A stretch of 64,000 nt of DNA from Aquibium sp. A9E412 (GTDB lineage: Bacteria > Pseudomonadota > Alphaproteobacteria > Rhizobiales > Rhizobiaceae): NCBI RefSeq assembly GCF_030398335.1, contig NZ_JAOAOP010000006.1:45675-109674 (forward strand), read 5' to 3'. The notes below the pieces were generated by a model. That model was not told where the DNA came from. It saw only the letters and a program-made list of their open reading frames with translations, and ran no database searches. How positions within the stretch are numbered: position 1 is the first letter of the stretch; every line of letters starts with the position of its first letter. Below, piece after piece: positions 32,424-41,746 of the stretch. The translations under genes were made by a program, and so were the position numbers.

Positions 32424-32933
32424 GTGGGGCACGACGACGACGAGCGGCCGCGGCGGTCCCTCGGGCTTGCCCTGACGGACACCGCCTCGGCCACGCTCCT
32501 GGGGTTCGCGACCTTCCTGGTCGCGCTCCAGGTCATCCTGCGCACCTTCTTCAACGCGCCGCTCGCCTGGACGGAGGAGCTCGGACGCTACCTGTTCGTG
32601 TGGGCCGTCTATCTCGGCGTCGTCGCCGCCACGCTGCGCAACAGCCACATCCGCGTGACCTTCGTCATCGACCGCTTCGGCCCGGCCGCGGAGCGGCTGT
32701 CGCTGCTCGTCGGCCGGCTGGCCGGCATCTTCACCTTCGGCTCGGTCGCCTGGTTCGGCTGGCAGATCGCCTGGAACAAGCGCAACGCCTCGTTCTACAG
32801 CCTGCCGGGTGCGCCGCAGGCGATGCTCTATCTCTCGGTGCCGCTGTGCCTGACGCTCGTCGTCCTGGTGCTCGTCTGGCAGCTCGGCCACCTGCGCGCC
32901 GTGCCGCCCACCGACCGCACACGAAGGCCCTGA
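32424..32933 (+). CDS. dctQ: TRAP transporter small membrane subunit (DctQ family)
   Basis: A 169-residue four-helix membrane protein. DctQ motifs are VILRTFFNAPLAWTEELGRYLFVWAVYLG near residues 37-65 and ATLRNSHIRV. The GTG start at 32424 lies 4 nt after the dctP stop. It scaffolds the DctM channel and helps dock the binding protein. Confidence 0.9.
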   Translation: MGHDDDERPRRSLGLALTDTASATLLGFATFLVALQVILRTFFNAPLAWTEELGRYLFVWAVYLGVVAATLRNSHIRVTFVIDRFGPAAERLSLLVGRLAGIFTFGSVAWFGWQIAWNKRNASFYSLPGAPQAMLYLSVPLCLTLVVLVLVWQLGHLRAVPPTDRTRRP

Positions 32934-32937
32934 CCGC

Positions 32938-34218
32938 ATGGAGCTCGCGCTGCTCTTCGGCGTGTTTCTCGCGCTGCTGCTCATCGGTGCGCCGGTGGCG
33001 ATCGCCATGCTGTGCGCCAGCGTCGTCAACCTGTTCTATATCGGCCTGCCGGGCATCATCGCCGCCCAGCGCATGGTCGATTCGCTCAACTCCTTCCCGC
33101 TGCTCGCCGTGCCGTTCTTCATCCTGGCCGGCGTCATCATGAACCAGGCGGGGCTGACGCGGCGGCTGATCGAGGTGTCGCGCGCCTTCGTCGGCCACCG
33201 GCCGGGCGGCACCGCGCAGGTCAACGTGCTCGCTAGCATCTTCTTTTCCGGCATTTCCGGCTCGGCTTCGGCCGACACCGCGGCGATCGGCTCGATGCTG
33301 ATCCCGGCGATGAAGAAGGAGGGCTACGATCCCGGCTTCGCCGCCGGCATCACCGCGGCCTCCAGCACCATCGGCCCGATCATCCCGCCGAGCATCGGCA
33401 TGGTGATCTATGCGACGATCACCGAGATGTCGATCGGCCGGCTGTTCCTGGCCGGCATCGTGCCCGGCCTGCTGATCGGGCTGGCGCTGATGGTGCTGGT
33501 GCATTTCATGGCCAAGCGGCGCGGCTATCCGCGCTCCGAACGCGTGCCGATGCGCGCGCGTGTGCGCGTCACGCTCGCCGCGCTGCCGGCGCTGCTGGCG
33601 CCCGTCATCCTGCTCGGCGGCATCTTCACCGGCTTCTACACGCCGACCGAGGCCGGCGTCGTCGCCTGCCTCTACGGCATCGGCGTCGGCCTGTTCGTCT
33701 ACCGCGACCTGACGGTGCGCAGCCTGCTCGGCGTCTGCGCCCATGCGGTGGAGATGACGGCGCTGCCGATGGTCATCCTCGCCTCGGCCTCGGTCTTCGC
33801 CTTCCTTTTGTCGCTGCACGGCTTCGGCAACATGATCGTCGACGTGCTGGGCTGGTTCGACCCGTCGCCGACGATGCTGCTCTTGCTGATCGTCGTCATG
33901 CTGCTGCTGATTGGCCTGATCGTCGAGGGGCTGGCGGCGATGATCATCTTCGTGCCGGTGTTCATGCCGCTGGTCGGCGCCTTCGGTCTCGACGAGCTGC
34001 AGCTCGCGCTGATCGTCATGGTCACGCTGCTGATCGGCACGGTGACGCCGCCGGTCGGCATCCAGCTCTACATCTCCGGCGCGGTCGGCGGCGTGGCGGT
34101 GCGCGACGTCGAGGTCTGGCCCTTCGTCTCCGCCATGCTCGTGGTGGTGCTGATGCTGGTCTTCCTGCCCGAGCTCGTCACCTATGTGCCCGACCGGCTG
34201 ATGGGGGCGGGCGGGTGA
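32938..34218 (+). CDS. dctM: TRAP transporter large permease (DctM family)
   Basis: A 426-residue sodium-dependent elevator-type permease with about 12 hydrophobic segments. Family features: GAPVAIAMLCASVV, the ion-site region FFSGISGSASADTAAIGSMLIP, IGPIIPPSIGMVIYA and the mirrored TPPVGIQLYISGAV near the C-terminus. The gene begins 4 nt after dctQ and overlaps the following hydrolase gene by four bases, so the whole set is one transcription unit. Confidence 0.94.
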   Translation: MELALLFGVFLALLLIGAPVAIAMLCASVVNLFYIGLPGIIAAQRMVDSLNSFPLLAVPFFILAGVIMNQAGLTRRLIEVSRAFVGHRPGGTAQVNVLASIFFSGISGSASADTAAIGSMLIPAMKKEGYDPGFAAGITAASSTIGPIIPPSIGMVIYATITEMSIGRLFLAGIVPGLLIGLALMVLVHFMAKRRGYPRSERVPMRARVRVTLAALPALLAPVILLGGIFTGFYTPTEAGVVACLYGIGVGLFVYRDLTVRSLLGVCAHAVEMTALPMVILASASVFAFLLSLHGFGNMIVDVLGWFDPSPTMLLLLIVVMLLLIGLIVEGLAAMIIFVPVFMPLVGAFGLDELQLALIVMVTLLIGTVTPPVGIQLYISGAVGGVAVRDVEVWPFVSAMLVVVLMLVFLPELVTYVPDRLMGAGG

Positions 34219-35879
34219 GCCATCAGCGCCACTTCGTCACCGTCGGCGGCCGTCAGGTGCACTACCGGCGGGCCGGCTCGGGGCCGCCCGTCGTGCTGCT
34301 GCATGCCTGCCCGAAATCCTCCGTCGAGCAGGCGCCGCTGGTCGAGCGGCTGGCGCGCCGCTTCACCGCCATCGCCCTCGACATGCCGGGCTACGGCGAG
34401 AGCGAGCCGCTGGCGCCCGAACAGCCGGAGATCGCCGACTTCGCCGATGCGCTGGCCGCCACGCTCGACGCGCTCGGCATCGCCCGCTGCGCGGCCTATG
34501 GCCGGCACACCGGCGGCCTGATCGCGCTCGAGATGGGGCGGCGCCATCCCGGCCGCCTGTCGCGCGCCATCTTCGACGGCTTTCCCGTCTTCAGCGAGGC
34601 CGAGCGGCGCCGTTTCCTGGCCGGCTACCTGCAGCCGCTGATGCCGCTGTGGGACGGGCTGCACCTGCCCGGCCTGTGGGCGCGCATGCGCGAGAACTAC
34701 CTGTTCTTCCCGTGGAACGACGGCCCGGTGCCGGAAAACCGCAACGATCTGTCGATGCCGCCGGCGCGCCAGCTGCACGGCACGGCGATGGACCTGCTCA
34801 AGGTGATGGACCGCTGGCGGGTCGGCTATGCCAGCGCCTTCCGCTACCGGCCGGAGGCGGCGCTCGGCGCCGTCGCCTGGCCGGCTCTCATCATGGCGCG
34901 GCGCGACGACCTGCTCTACCCGCATCTCGAACGCCTGCCGCCGCTCGGCCCGTCGATCCGCGTCGAGCCGCACGATTACGACGTCGAGACCTGGGCGGCG
35001 CGCATCGAGGCCTATCTCGGCGAGGCCGCCGACCTGGAGGACGCGCCGCCGGCCGTGCCGCCGGCGCCGCGCGCCGGCCTGCCATGGTCGCGGATGGCGG
35101 CGTGCGGCGTCGGCGACATGCGGCTGCGGCGCACCGGCGACGGGCCGGCCCGCGTGCTCCTGCTGCACGACGTGCCGGGCAGCAGCGTCATCGAGGCGCC
35201 GCTCGGCCGCGCGCTCGCCGGGCATGGCGAGGTGGCGATGCCCGACCTGCCGGGCATCGGCCCGTCGGCGCCGCTGCCGGCGGGGGCGACCGCCGACGAC
35301 CTCGTGGCCGCGCTCGCCGCCGGTCTCGACGGGGCGCTGGCGCCCGACGCCACACTCGTGGCGCGCGGGCTCGCCGCCGGCCTGGCGCTGCGGCTTTCCG
35401 CGCGGCTTGGCCATCGCGGCCGCGTCGTTCTGGTGCGGCCGGCCTTTCCGCTGCACGGGCGGTCCGGCTTCGCCGAGGCCTATGCGCCGCCGCTGCTGCC
35501 CGACGACGAGGGCACCCATCTCACCCGCGCCTGGTACCGGGCGCGCGACGGCGAGCTCTACTGGCCGTGGTTCGAGCGCTCGCGCGCGGCCATCCGCTGG
35601 GGCGAGCGGCGGCTCGACCCGGCGGTGCTGACGCACAAGGTGGTGGCGATGGCGGAAGACCCGCAGGCCTACCGCACCCTCGCGCTGGCCGCCGCGGAGG
35701 CCGCGCTCGAACCGCCGACGGTGCCGGTGGCCGGCCTCGTCGTGGCCGACGGCGACGCGATCGGCCGCGCGCTCGCCGCGCGGGCGGAAGCCGCGCTGGG
35801 CGGCGGCGCCCGGGTCGTGACGGCGGAGCCGTCCATCGAGGCGGAGGCCGAGGCGATCGGCGCCTGGCTCGCCGGCTGA
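34215..35879 (+). CDS. Tandem alpha/beta-hydrolase-fold protein, probably with non-canonical nucleophile elbows
   Basis: A 554-residue protein made of two alpha/beta hydrolase domains (about 1-275 and 290-554). Domain 1 opens VHYRRAGSGPPVVLLHACPKSS and MPGYGESEPL; domain 2 repeats this as MRLRRTGDGPARVLLLHDVPGSS and LPGIGPSAPL. The nucleophile elbow expected as G-x-S-x-G reads GRHTG in domain 1 (His at the nucleophile position) and GLAAG in domain 2 (Ala). Thus neither half has a standard Ser. The GTG start overlaps the dctM stop, so it is coupled to the transporter and may act on its substrate. Confidence 0.82.
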   Translation: MSHQRHFVTVGGRQVHYRRAGSGPPVVLLHACPKSSVEQAPLVERLARRFTAIALDMPGYGESEPLAPEQPEIADFADALAATLDALGIARCAAYGRHTGGLIALEMGRRHPGRLSRAIFDGFPVFSEAERRRFLAGYLQPLMPLWDGLHLPGLWARMRENYLFFPWNDGPVPENRNDLSMPPARQLHGTAMDLLKVMDRWRVGYASAFRYRPEAALGAVAWPALIMARRDDLLYPHLERLPPLGPSIRVEPHDYDVETWAARIEAYLGEAADLEDAPPAVPPAPRAGLPWSRMAACGVGDMRLRRTGDGPARVLLLHDVPGSSVIEAPLGRALAGHGEVAMPDLPGIGPSAPLPAGATADDLVAALAAGLDGALAPDATLVARGLAAGLALRLSARLGHRGRVVLVRPAFPLHGRSGFAEAYAPPLLPDDEGTHLTRAWYRARDGELYWPWFERSRAAIRWGERRLDPAVLTHKVVAMAEDPQAYRTLALAAAEAALEPPTVPVAGLVVADGDAIGRALAARAEAALGGGARVVTAEPSIEAEAEAIGAWLAG

Positions 35880-36020
35880 GGCGGGCGGACCGGTCTGCCG
35901 CGCTGTGCGCGGTGCCGGCCGACCTTGATCTCGCCGCCGGGCCGGCGCATCCTTGCGCCCGGCTGAGGCGGCCGGCCCGTGCCGCGCGCCGCCGCCGCGC
36001 CGCATGACGGGGCATACGCG

Positions 36021-39000
36021 ATGCCGAGACCGCAGCTTCTGCTGGCCGTGCTCCTGGCCGGATTTCTATCGCTCGCCGCCCGGCCGGCGGCGGCCGAGAC
36101 GCCGCAGGCCTGGCGCGGCACCGCGCTCGACGAGGCGTTCTGCGGCTGGATCGAGACGGAGATGGCGCGCATCGCGCCGGACCATGCCATCGCCGTGCCG
36201 CAGGGTCCGGTGCGCGCCGGCGAGCGGGTGCCGGTGACGTGGCGCCGCGGCGCGCCGGAGGCGCGGATGGCGAGCTACCTGATGCTCGCCTTCGACCGGC
36301 CGGTGCGGCTTGCCGGCGGCGGCCATTACGGGCTGATGCCCGGCGCCGAGGCGCCCTTCGGCCTCGCCTTCGGGGCCGAGCGGACACGCGCCGTGGTGCC
36401 GCTGCAATCGGCCGAGGCGGGGCCGGACGGCGGTTTCGCCTTCGTGCCGCTGGTCGCCGGGCCGCTCGGCGTCGAGGCGGCGCTGGTGACGGCGACCGGC
36501 TGCGGCGCCATCGTGCAGAACCGCTGGCAGCGCACGCTTCAGGTCACGCCCGGCCGGCCGCGCATCCGCGTCGCCGACCCGTTCGATCTCAGCGAGCCGC
36601 TGGCCGTGCTCGCCGGCCCCGACGGCGCGCGGCGGATCGCCGTGCATGACGGCGCCTGGCAGCTCGTCGACGCGCAGAGCGGGCTGACACTGGCCGAGCG
36701 CAACGGCAGCGAGCCGCGCTTCTCGCCCGGCGGCCGCTTCGTCACCGCCTATGGCGAGGGCGGCGTCGAGCTCGTCGACGCGGTCGATGGCGCGCTGATC
36801 GCGCGCATCACCGAGCTCGACCCGGATCTGGTCTTCGAGATCGCCTGGGCCGGGGCCGACAGCTTCCTGGTGCTCGGCTACGGCAGCTCCGGCGGCATCG
36901 GCGTGCGCCCGGCGCTGGGCGAGGACGCGCGCACCTTCGTCAGCTTCCCCTCGTGCAACGCCTGCACGGCGCTCGAGCACGCCGCCCTGGCGATCGATCT
37001 GGAGAACGGCCTGTTCCTCACCGGACAGGCCGGCGACGACGGCTTCGACGCCTTCCAGCAGGAAGCGGCCGCGATCGGCGGCGCCGAGACCTTCAGCCCG
37101 TTCGACGGGCGCGACCGCAGCCTGTGGGATTTCGCCGTGCGCGTCGCGGCCGTGGTGCCGCCGGCCGAGCCGCAGGCCTTCCCGCTCGTCGAGGGGCTCC
37201 GCTTCACCGTGCTGCCCGGCGCCGGCGAGACCGAGTCCGGCGGCGACCGCGCGCCGCACGTGGCGGCCGCGCACGCCGCCTATGCCGCACCGGCGTGGCA
37301 GGAGGCGGCGGCCGCACCGGCAAGCGCGGCCGACACGGCGGCGGCCACGCCGCGCGGCGCGGTCGGCCTGGCCGCGCGCAGCGCCGACACAACCGACCGC
37401 ATGCGCCGGCGGCTGGCGGAGTTCGGCATCCCGGTCGACCGCGTGGCGGCCTTCGCGCCGGTCGCGCCGGAAGCCTTTCCGGTGGTCGGCGGCATCGCGG
37501 ATCTGGGCGAGACCGAGGCGCCGGTGCACGGCTTTGCCGAGGACCCGGCGGTGCGGCTGGCGCTGACCGCGCATTTCGTGTGCGGCGTCGCGGCGCCGGC
37601 CGAGGACGGGCAGGGGGTGATGGTGCATCTCGGCCTCAGCGGACCGACCGCCTGGCAGCACCGCTCGGCCGACCGCACGGTCACCGTCTTCAACGGCAAC
37701 TGCTACGGCGGCTCGGGCGGCAACATCGACGGCACGCTGTTCGTGCACGACACCGCGCGGCCCGGCCGCGTCTTCAACCTGCAAGGCCACCTGGCTGCGC
37801 CGATGCGCGCCTTCGGCACCGCCTGCGAGACCAGCCTCGCCGGCTGTCCGTTCGAGCTCGGCCTGGCGCACGGGCGCTATCTGCTGGTGTGGTCGGACGC
37901 CGCGCGCGCGGCCGCCGTGTTCGACCTCGCCGAATGGCGCCTGCGCGCCAGCCTGTTCGGCCTCGCCGGGGCGAGCGCGCTCGCCGGCGTGTCGCTGACG
38001 CCCGACGGGCGCACGCTGGTGCAGCTCAATTCCGACGGCACCTTCGCGCTGCACGACCTTGCCGGCGCGCCGGGCACCTATACCGGCGGGCAGCCGCTGC
38101 CGCCGCCGCCCGGCGGCCGCGATCCGGCCAACTGGGTGGCGCAGGCCGCGCCCATGCTGCACGGCGCCTACAGCGACGACGAGGTCGTGGTGTGGACCGA
38201 CGAGGGCTTCTTCGACGCGACCTACGAGGGGGCCGAGCAGGTCTCGGTGCGGCTGCCCGGCGTGGCGGGACGCTACGCCATGCGCCAGTTCGAGGCGCTG
38301 CTGCGCCGGCCGCGGCTCGCCGACGCGGTGCTGGCGCGGCGCTTCGCGGCCGAGCCCGTGGCGCTCGACGCGCCGCCGGTCGTCGCGGTGACGGTGCGGC
38401 CGCAGGACGATGCGCTCGCCCTGTCGCTGACGCAGACGAGCGGACGGCCGCTCGCCGCCGTCAGCGTCTATCAGGACGGGCTCCTCACCGACACGCTGGC
38501 GGCCGACGGCGGCCGCGGCCTGACGGCGCGCGTCGCACGGCGGCCCGGCGCACGCGCGATCACCGTGGTGGCGCGCGACAGCGGCGGCCTGTCGAGCCTG
38601 CCGCTCGGGCGCGACCTGCCGGCGGCCGGCGGCCGGCGGCTCGCGGTGATCGCCGTCGGCGTCGACGGCTACGACGACCCGCGGCTCGGCGCGCTCGCCT
38701 ATGCCGCGTCGGACGCACGGCGCTTCGCCGCGGCGGCGGCGGCGGGCTCGCCGCTCTATGACGCGGTGTCGACGACGGTGCTCGGCGATGCGGAGGCCTC
38801 GCGCGAGGCGGTGCTGCAGGCGATCGCCCGCGCCGTCGCCGACAGCGGCCCGGACACCGACCTGATGCTGTTCTTCGCCGGGCACGGCCTGCAGGATGCG
38901 GCCGGCCGGTTCTACCTGGCGCTGAAGGACACGCGCACCGACGCGCTGGCGCAAACGGCGCTCGGCTGGGAGCGCATCGCCGCTCTCGTTGTTGAAAGCC

Positions 39001-39368
39001 GGGCGCGGGTCACCGTCTTTCTCGACGCCTGCCACTCGGGGCTCGCCGGGCGTGGCCTGTTCGCCACCAACGATGCGGCGGTCGGCCGGCTGCTGGCCGA
39101 GGTGCCGTCGGGCGTTTCGGTGTTCGCGGCGTCGAAGGGGCGCGAGCAGTCGCTGGAGACGAGCCGCGTGTCCGGCGGCGTCTTCACCGACGCGCTGGTC
39201 ACCGTGCTCGGCCCGGCGCGCGCGGACACCGATGCGGACGGCGACGGCCTGCTGGAAGCCTCCGAGCTGTTCCGCGGGCTCAAGCGGCGCGTCGTGGCGA
39301 CCACCGGCGGCCGGCAGACGCCGTGGTTCGCCCGCAACGAGGCGATCGGCGACTTCCCGCTGTTCTGA
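36021..39368 (+). CDS. Large secreted caspase-family (peptidase C14-like) protein
   Basis: A 1115-residue protein with a signal peptide (MPRPQLLLAVLLAGFLSLAARPAAA). The first half is beta-rich with WD/PQQ-like repeats (for example LFLTGQAGDDGF, TLVQLNSDGTFALHDL). The C-terminal 250 residues form a caspase p20-like domain: RRLAVIAVGVDGYDD, catalytic His in DLMLFFAGHGLQDAAG and catalytic Cys in RVTVFLDACHSGLAGRG, ending with QTPWFARNEAIGDFPLF. It should be an exported cysteine protease of metacaspase/orthocaspase type cutting after basic residues; substrate unknown. The ATG at 36021 gives a proper signal peptide; an in-frame one at 35979 does not. A repeat follows its stop directly. Confidence 0.87.
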   Translation: MPRPQLLLAVLLAGFLSLAARPAAAETPQAWRGTALDEAFCGWIETEMARIAPDHAIAVPQGPVRAGERVPVTWRRGAPEARMASYLMLAFDRPVRLAGGGHYGLMPGAEAPFGLAFGAERTRAVVPLQSAEAGPDGGFAFVPLVAGPLGVEAALVTATGCGAIVQNRWQRTLQVTPGRPRIRVADPFDLSEPLAVLAGPDGARRIAVHDGAWQLVDAQSGLTLAERNGSEPRFSPGGRFVTAYGEGGVELVDAVDGALIARITELDPDLVFEIAWAGADSFLVLGYGSSGGIGVRPALGEDARTFVSFPSCNACTALEHAALAIDLENGLFLTGQAGDDGFDAFQQEAAAIGGAETFSPFDGRDRSLWDFAVRVAAVVPPAEPQAFPLVEGLRFTVLPGAGETESGGDRAPHVAAAHAAYAAPAWQEAAAAPASAADTAAATPRGAVGLAARSADTTDRMRRRLAEFGIPVDRVAAFAPVAPEAFPVVGGIADLGETEAPVHGFAEDPAVRLALTAHFVCGVAAPAEDGQGVMVHLGLSGPTAWQHRSADRTVTVFNGNCYGGSGGNIDGTLFVHDTARPGRVFNLQGHLAAPMRAFGTACETSLAGCPFELGLAHGRYLLVWSDAARAAAVFDLAEWRLRASLFGLAGASALAGVSLTPDGRTLVQLNSDGTFALHDLAGAPGTYTGGQPLPPPPGGRDPANWVAQAAPMLHGAYSDDEVVVWTDEGFFDATYEGAEQVSVRLPGVAGRYAMRQFEALLRRPRLADAVLARRFAAEPVALDAPPVVAVTVRPQDDALALSLTQTSGRPLAAVSVYQDGLLTDTLAADGGRGLTARVARRPGARAITVVARDSGGLSSLPLGRDLPAAGGRRLAVIAVGVDGYDDPRLGALAYAASDARRFAAAAAAGSPLYDAVSTTVLGDAEASREAVLQAIARAVADSGPDTDLMLFFAGHGLQDAAGRFYLALKDTRTDALAQTALGWERIAALVVESRARVTVFLDACHSGLAGRGLFATNDAAVGRLLAEVPSGVSVFAASKGREQSLETSRVSGGVFTDALVTVLGPARADTDADGDGLLEASELFRGLKRRVVATTGGRQTPWFARNEAIGDFPLF

Positions 39369-39414
39369 CGCGTTTTCAGGCGAGGTGGAAACCGGTTCGC
39401 CGTCCGCAAACGCG
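39369..39414. repeat. Intergenic palindromic repeat, copy 5
   Basis: CGCGTTTTCAGGCGAGGTGG...AAACCGGTTCGCCGTCCGCAAACGCG, a near-complete unit immediately after the caspase-gene stop codon. Confidence 0.85.
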
Positions 39415-39475
39415 CCCAATGCGACAGGTGGGGCGCCGTCGGGCAGGCTTGCCCGGCGGCAGCAGGAGGAGACGC

Positions 39476-40348
39476 ATGACCATCGCCGACCTGGCGCTCG
39501 ACTGCCGCAACGCGCATGGCGAGGGCATCCTGTGGAACCCGGCGGACGGCCGGGTCTGGTGGACCGACATCGACGGCCGCCGGCTGTGGTGGCTCGATCC
39601 GGAGGCCGGCCGCAGCGACAGCATCGCCATGCCCGACCGGGTGTGCTGCTTCGCGCCGCGCGCGACCGGCGGCTTCGTGCTGGCGCTGGCCGACCGGTTC
39701 GCGCTGTTCGATCCGGCCACCGAGGCGCTCGAGACCGTCGCCCCCTTCGAGCCCGAGAACCCCGACACGCGCCTCAACGACGGACGCACCGACCGGCAGG
39801 GGCGGTTCGTCGCCGGTGGCATGAACGAGGTCACCGGGGCGGCCAGCTCGAGCGTCGTGCGGCTCGACCCCGACGGCACGGTGACGACGCTGATCGCGGG
39901 CGTCGCCTGCGCCAACTCGACCTGTTTCAGCGCCGACGGGCGCACGATGTTCTTCGCCGATTCGCCGCAGCGCACGATTCGCGCCTACCACTACGACCCG
40001 GCGACGGGCGCCCTCGGCGGCGCGCGCCTGTTCGCCGACCTGCGGTCGGAGGCGGGCGTGCCCGACGGCGCCTGCGTCGATGCCGAGGGCGGCGTGTGGA
40101 GCGCCGCCTGGCAGGGCCGGCGCGTCGTGCGCATCGCGCCCGACGGGCGCATCGACGCCGAGATCGCCGTGCCGGTCGAACGGCCCACCTGCTGCGCCTT
40201 CGGCGGCGCCGGCCTCGACACCCTGTTCATCACCACCTCGCGACAGGGCGCGAGCGCCGCGCAGATCGCCGCCGAGCCGCTGTCGGGCAGCCTGTTCGCC
40301 TGCCGTCCGGGCGTGCGCGGGCTCGCCGACGCGCCGTTCGCCGGCTGA
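39476..40348 (+). CDS. SMP-30/gluconolactonase/LRE family protein
   Basis: A 290-residue six-bladed beta-propeller of the SMP-30 family. Metal ligands are visible as Glu in AHGEGILWNP, Asn in DTRLNDGRTDRQG and Asp in AGVPDGACVDAEGG. Such enzymes hydrolyse sugar lactones, often in oxidative sugar catabolism, but also other lactones. A strong AGGAGGAG ribosome site lies 6 nt before the ATG at 39476. No sugar-catabolic genes are adjacent, so substrate remains open. Confidence 0.92.
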   Translation: MTIADLALDCRNAHGEGILWNPADGRVWWTDIDGRRLWWLDPEAGRSDSIAMPDRVCCFAPRATGGFVLALADRFALFDPATEALETVAPFEPENPDTRLNDGRTDRQGRFVAGGMNEVTGAASSSVVRLDPDGTVTTLIAGVACANSTCFSADGRTMFFADSPQRTIRAYHYDPATGALGGARLFADLRSEAGVPDGACVDAEGGVWSAAWQGRRVVRIAPDGRIDAEIAVPVERPTCCAFGGAGLDTLFITTSRQGASAAQIAAEPLSGSLFACRPGVRGLADAPFAG

Positions 40349-40420
40349 GCGCAGGGCGCGCGGAACCGCTGCCGCGCCGTCGCCGTTTCGCCTGCTTCAC
40401 CCCCTTCGGAGGATTGCACG

Positions 40421-40864
40421 ATGAAGGCATATCTGTTGACCGCAGCGATCGCGGCGCTTGCCGCCGCGCCGGCGCTGGCGCAGGACGGGGCGACCGTCAC
40501 CGTGGCCGAGAGCGAGGCGCATGGCAGCCATCTGGCCGACGCCGACGGCCGCGCGCTCTATCTGTTCACCACCGACAAGCCCGACGGCGCCGAACAGGCG
40601 CGCGTGACCTGCACCAGCGAGGCCTGTCTCGGTGCCTGGCCGCTCTACACCACGCAGGGCGAGCCGCAGGCGGGCGAGGGCGTCGACGCGGCGATGCTCG
40701 GCACGCTCGACCACGAGGGCGAGCAGGTGGTCACCTACAATGGCTGGCCGCTCTACCACTTCGCGCGCGACCAGGGCGCCGACGCGCCGCAGGGCCAGGA
40801 CATCGAGAGCTTCGGCGGCGAGTGGTACCTGGTGCAGCCGTCGGGCGAGAAGGTCGGCGACTGA
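40421..40864 (+). CDS. Secreted repeat protein (COG4315/pfam03640 type)
   Basis: A 147-residue exported protein with signal peptide MKAYLLTAAIAALAAAPALA and two copies of the short repeat of pfam03640: LADADGRALYLFTTDKPDGA with TCTSEACLGAWPLYT, then TYNGWPLYHFARDQGAD. Two Cys residues could form a disulfide. Function unknown; members are often annotated as hypothetical lipoproteins, but no lipobox is visible here. It has an independent GGAGGATT ribosome site. Confidence 0.85.
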   Translation: MKAYLLTAAIAALAAAPALAQDGATVTVAESEAHGSHLADADGRALYLFTTDKPDGAEQARVTCTSEACLGAWPLYTTQGEPQAGEGVDAAMLGTLDHEGEQVVTYNGWPLYHFARDQGADAPQGQDIESFGGEWYLVQPSGEKVGD

Positions 40865-41010
40865 GCCGCACGCGCGCGGGCCGGCCGGCGATCGCGGACG
40901 GGCGCCGTCGGCGCCCGTTCGCGCGGCGGTGGCGACAGGCTCAAGGCGGCCGGACCGGGGCGCCGCCAGCGTTCGGCCGTGCCGCGGTTTGCGGCGCCGG
41001 TTGCCCTGCC

Positions 41011-41637
41011 TCAGCGCTGGCGCTGCAGCCGGTCCTCGCCGTGGTTGGGGTCGAAGGTGACGACGCGGTAGACGTAGTAGACGGCGATCAGCACCAGCAC
41101 GACGTTCGACACCGGCCCGACATAGGCCGACACGGTCTCGTAGGCCTGGCCGAGCAGGTAGCCGGCGAGCGCCAGCGCCGAGGTCCAGATCGCCGTGCCG
41201 ATCGCCGAATAGACCAGGAAGCGGGGCAGCGGCATGCAGGCGATGCCGGCGGGCACCGAGATCAGCGTGCGCACGGTCGGCACCAGGCGGCCGAACAGCA
41301 CCGCCAGCGGCCCCTTGTCCTTGAACCAGCGGTCGGCCAGCTCGACGTCGGCCGGCGACAGGGTGAGCCAGCGGCCGTGCCGCTCGGCGAAGCGCTTGGT
41401 GCGCGCCTTGCCGAGCCAGCGGCCGGCGTAATACCACGGCACGACGCCGAGCAGCGAGCCGATGCTGCCCGACACGATCACCGCGACGATCGACATGTCG
41501 CCCTGGGTCGAGCGATAGCCGGCCAGCGGCATGATGAGCTCGGAGGGCATCGGCGGGAAGATGTTCTCCAAGAACATCAGCAGCGCGATGCCGAACACGC
41601 CGAGTGTCTGCATCATGCTTTGAACGAACGCTTCCAC
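41011..41637 (-). CDS. DedA family membrane protein
   Basis: A 208-residue polytopic inner-membrane protein of the DedA (SNARE-associated/VTT) family, some members of which flip undecaprenyl phosphate or phospholipids. Diagnostic motifs are LENIFPPMPSELIMPLAG near the N-terminus and FGRLVPTVRTLISVPAGIACMPLPRF, the conserved re-entrant region with Arg residues. I place the start at the GTG 41637, because AGGAGA is correctly spaced before it; an upstream TTG at 41655 would put that ribosome site inside the coding region. Confidence 0.92.
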   Translation of the reverse strand: MEAFVQSMMQTLGVFGIALLMFLENIFPPMPSELIMPLAGYRSTQGDMSIVAVIVSGSIGSLLGVVPWYYAGRWLGKARTKRFAERHGRWLTLSPADVELADRWFKDKGPLAVLFGRLVPTVRTLISVPAGIACMPLPRFLVYSAIGTAIWTSALALAGYLLGQAYETVSAYVGPVSNVVLVLIAVYYVYRVVTFDPNHGEDRLQRQR

Positions 41638-41746
41638 GGTTCGGCTCTCCTGCAACTGCTCGTGCGCGCGCCCGGCGCGCCGGCCTGCCGGTCAACGGCC
41701 GGCCGGGCCCGGCGTTCCGCGCCCGGTGCCGCTCAGACGGCGGACC

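Noticed and set aside
36066..39419. A 1117-codon open frame antisense to the caspase gene
   Set aside because: Its translation is Arg/Gly/Ala/His-rich without any domain, while the plus strand has a signal peptide and an intact caspase dyad. Long antisense frames are expected at this GC content.
41638..41655. TTG at 41655 as DedA start
   Set aside because: The AGGAGA ribosome site would lie inside the coding region; the GTG at 41637 is correctly spaced after it.
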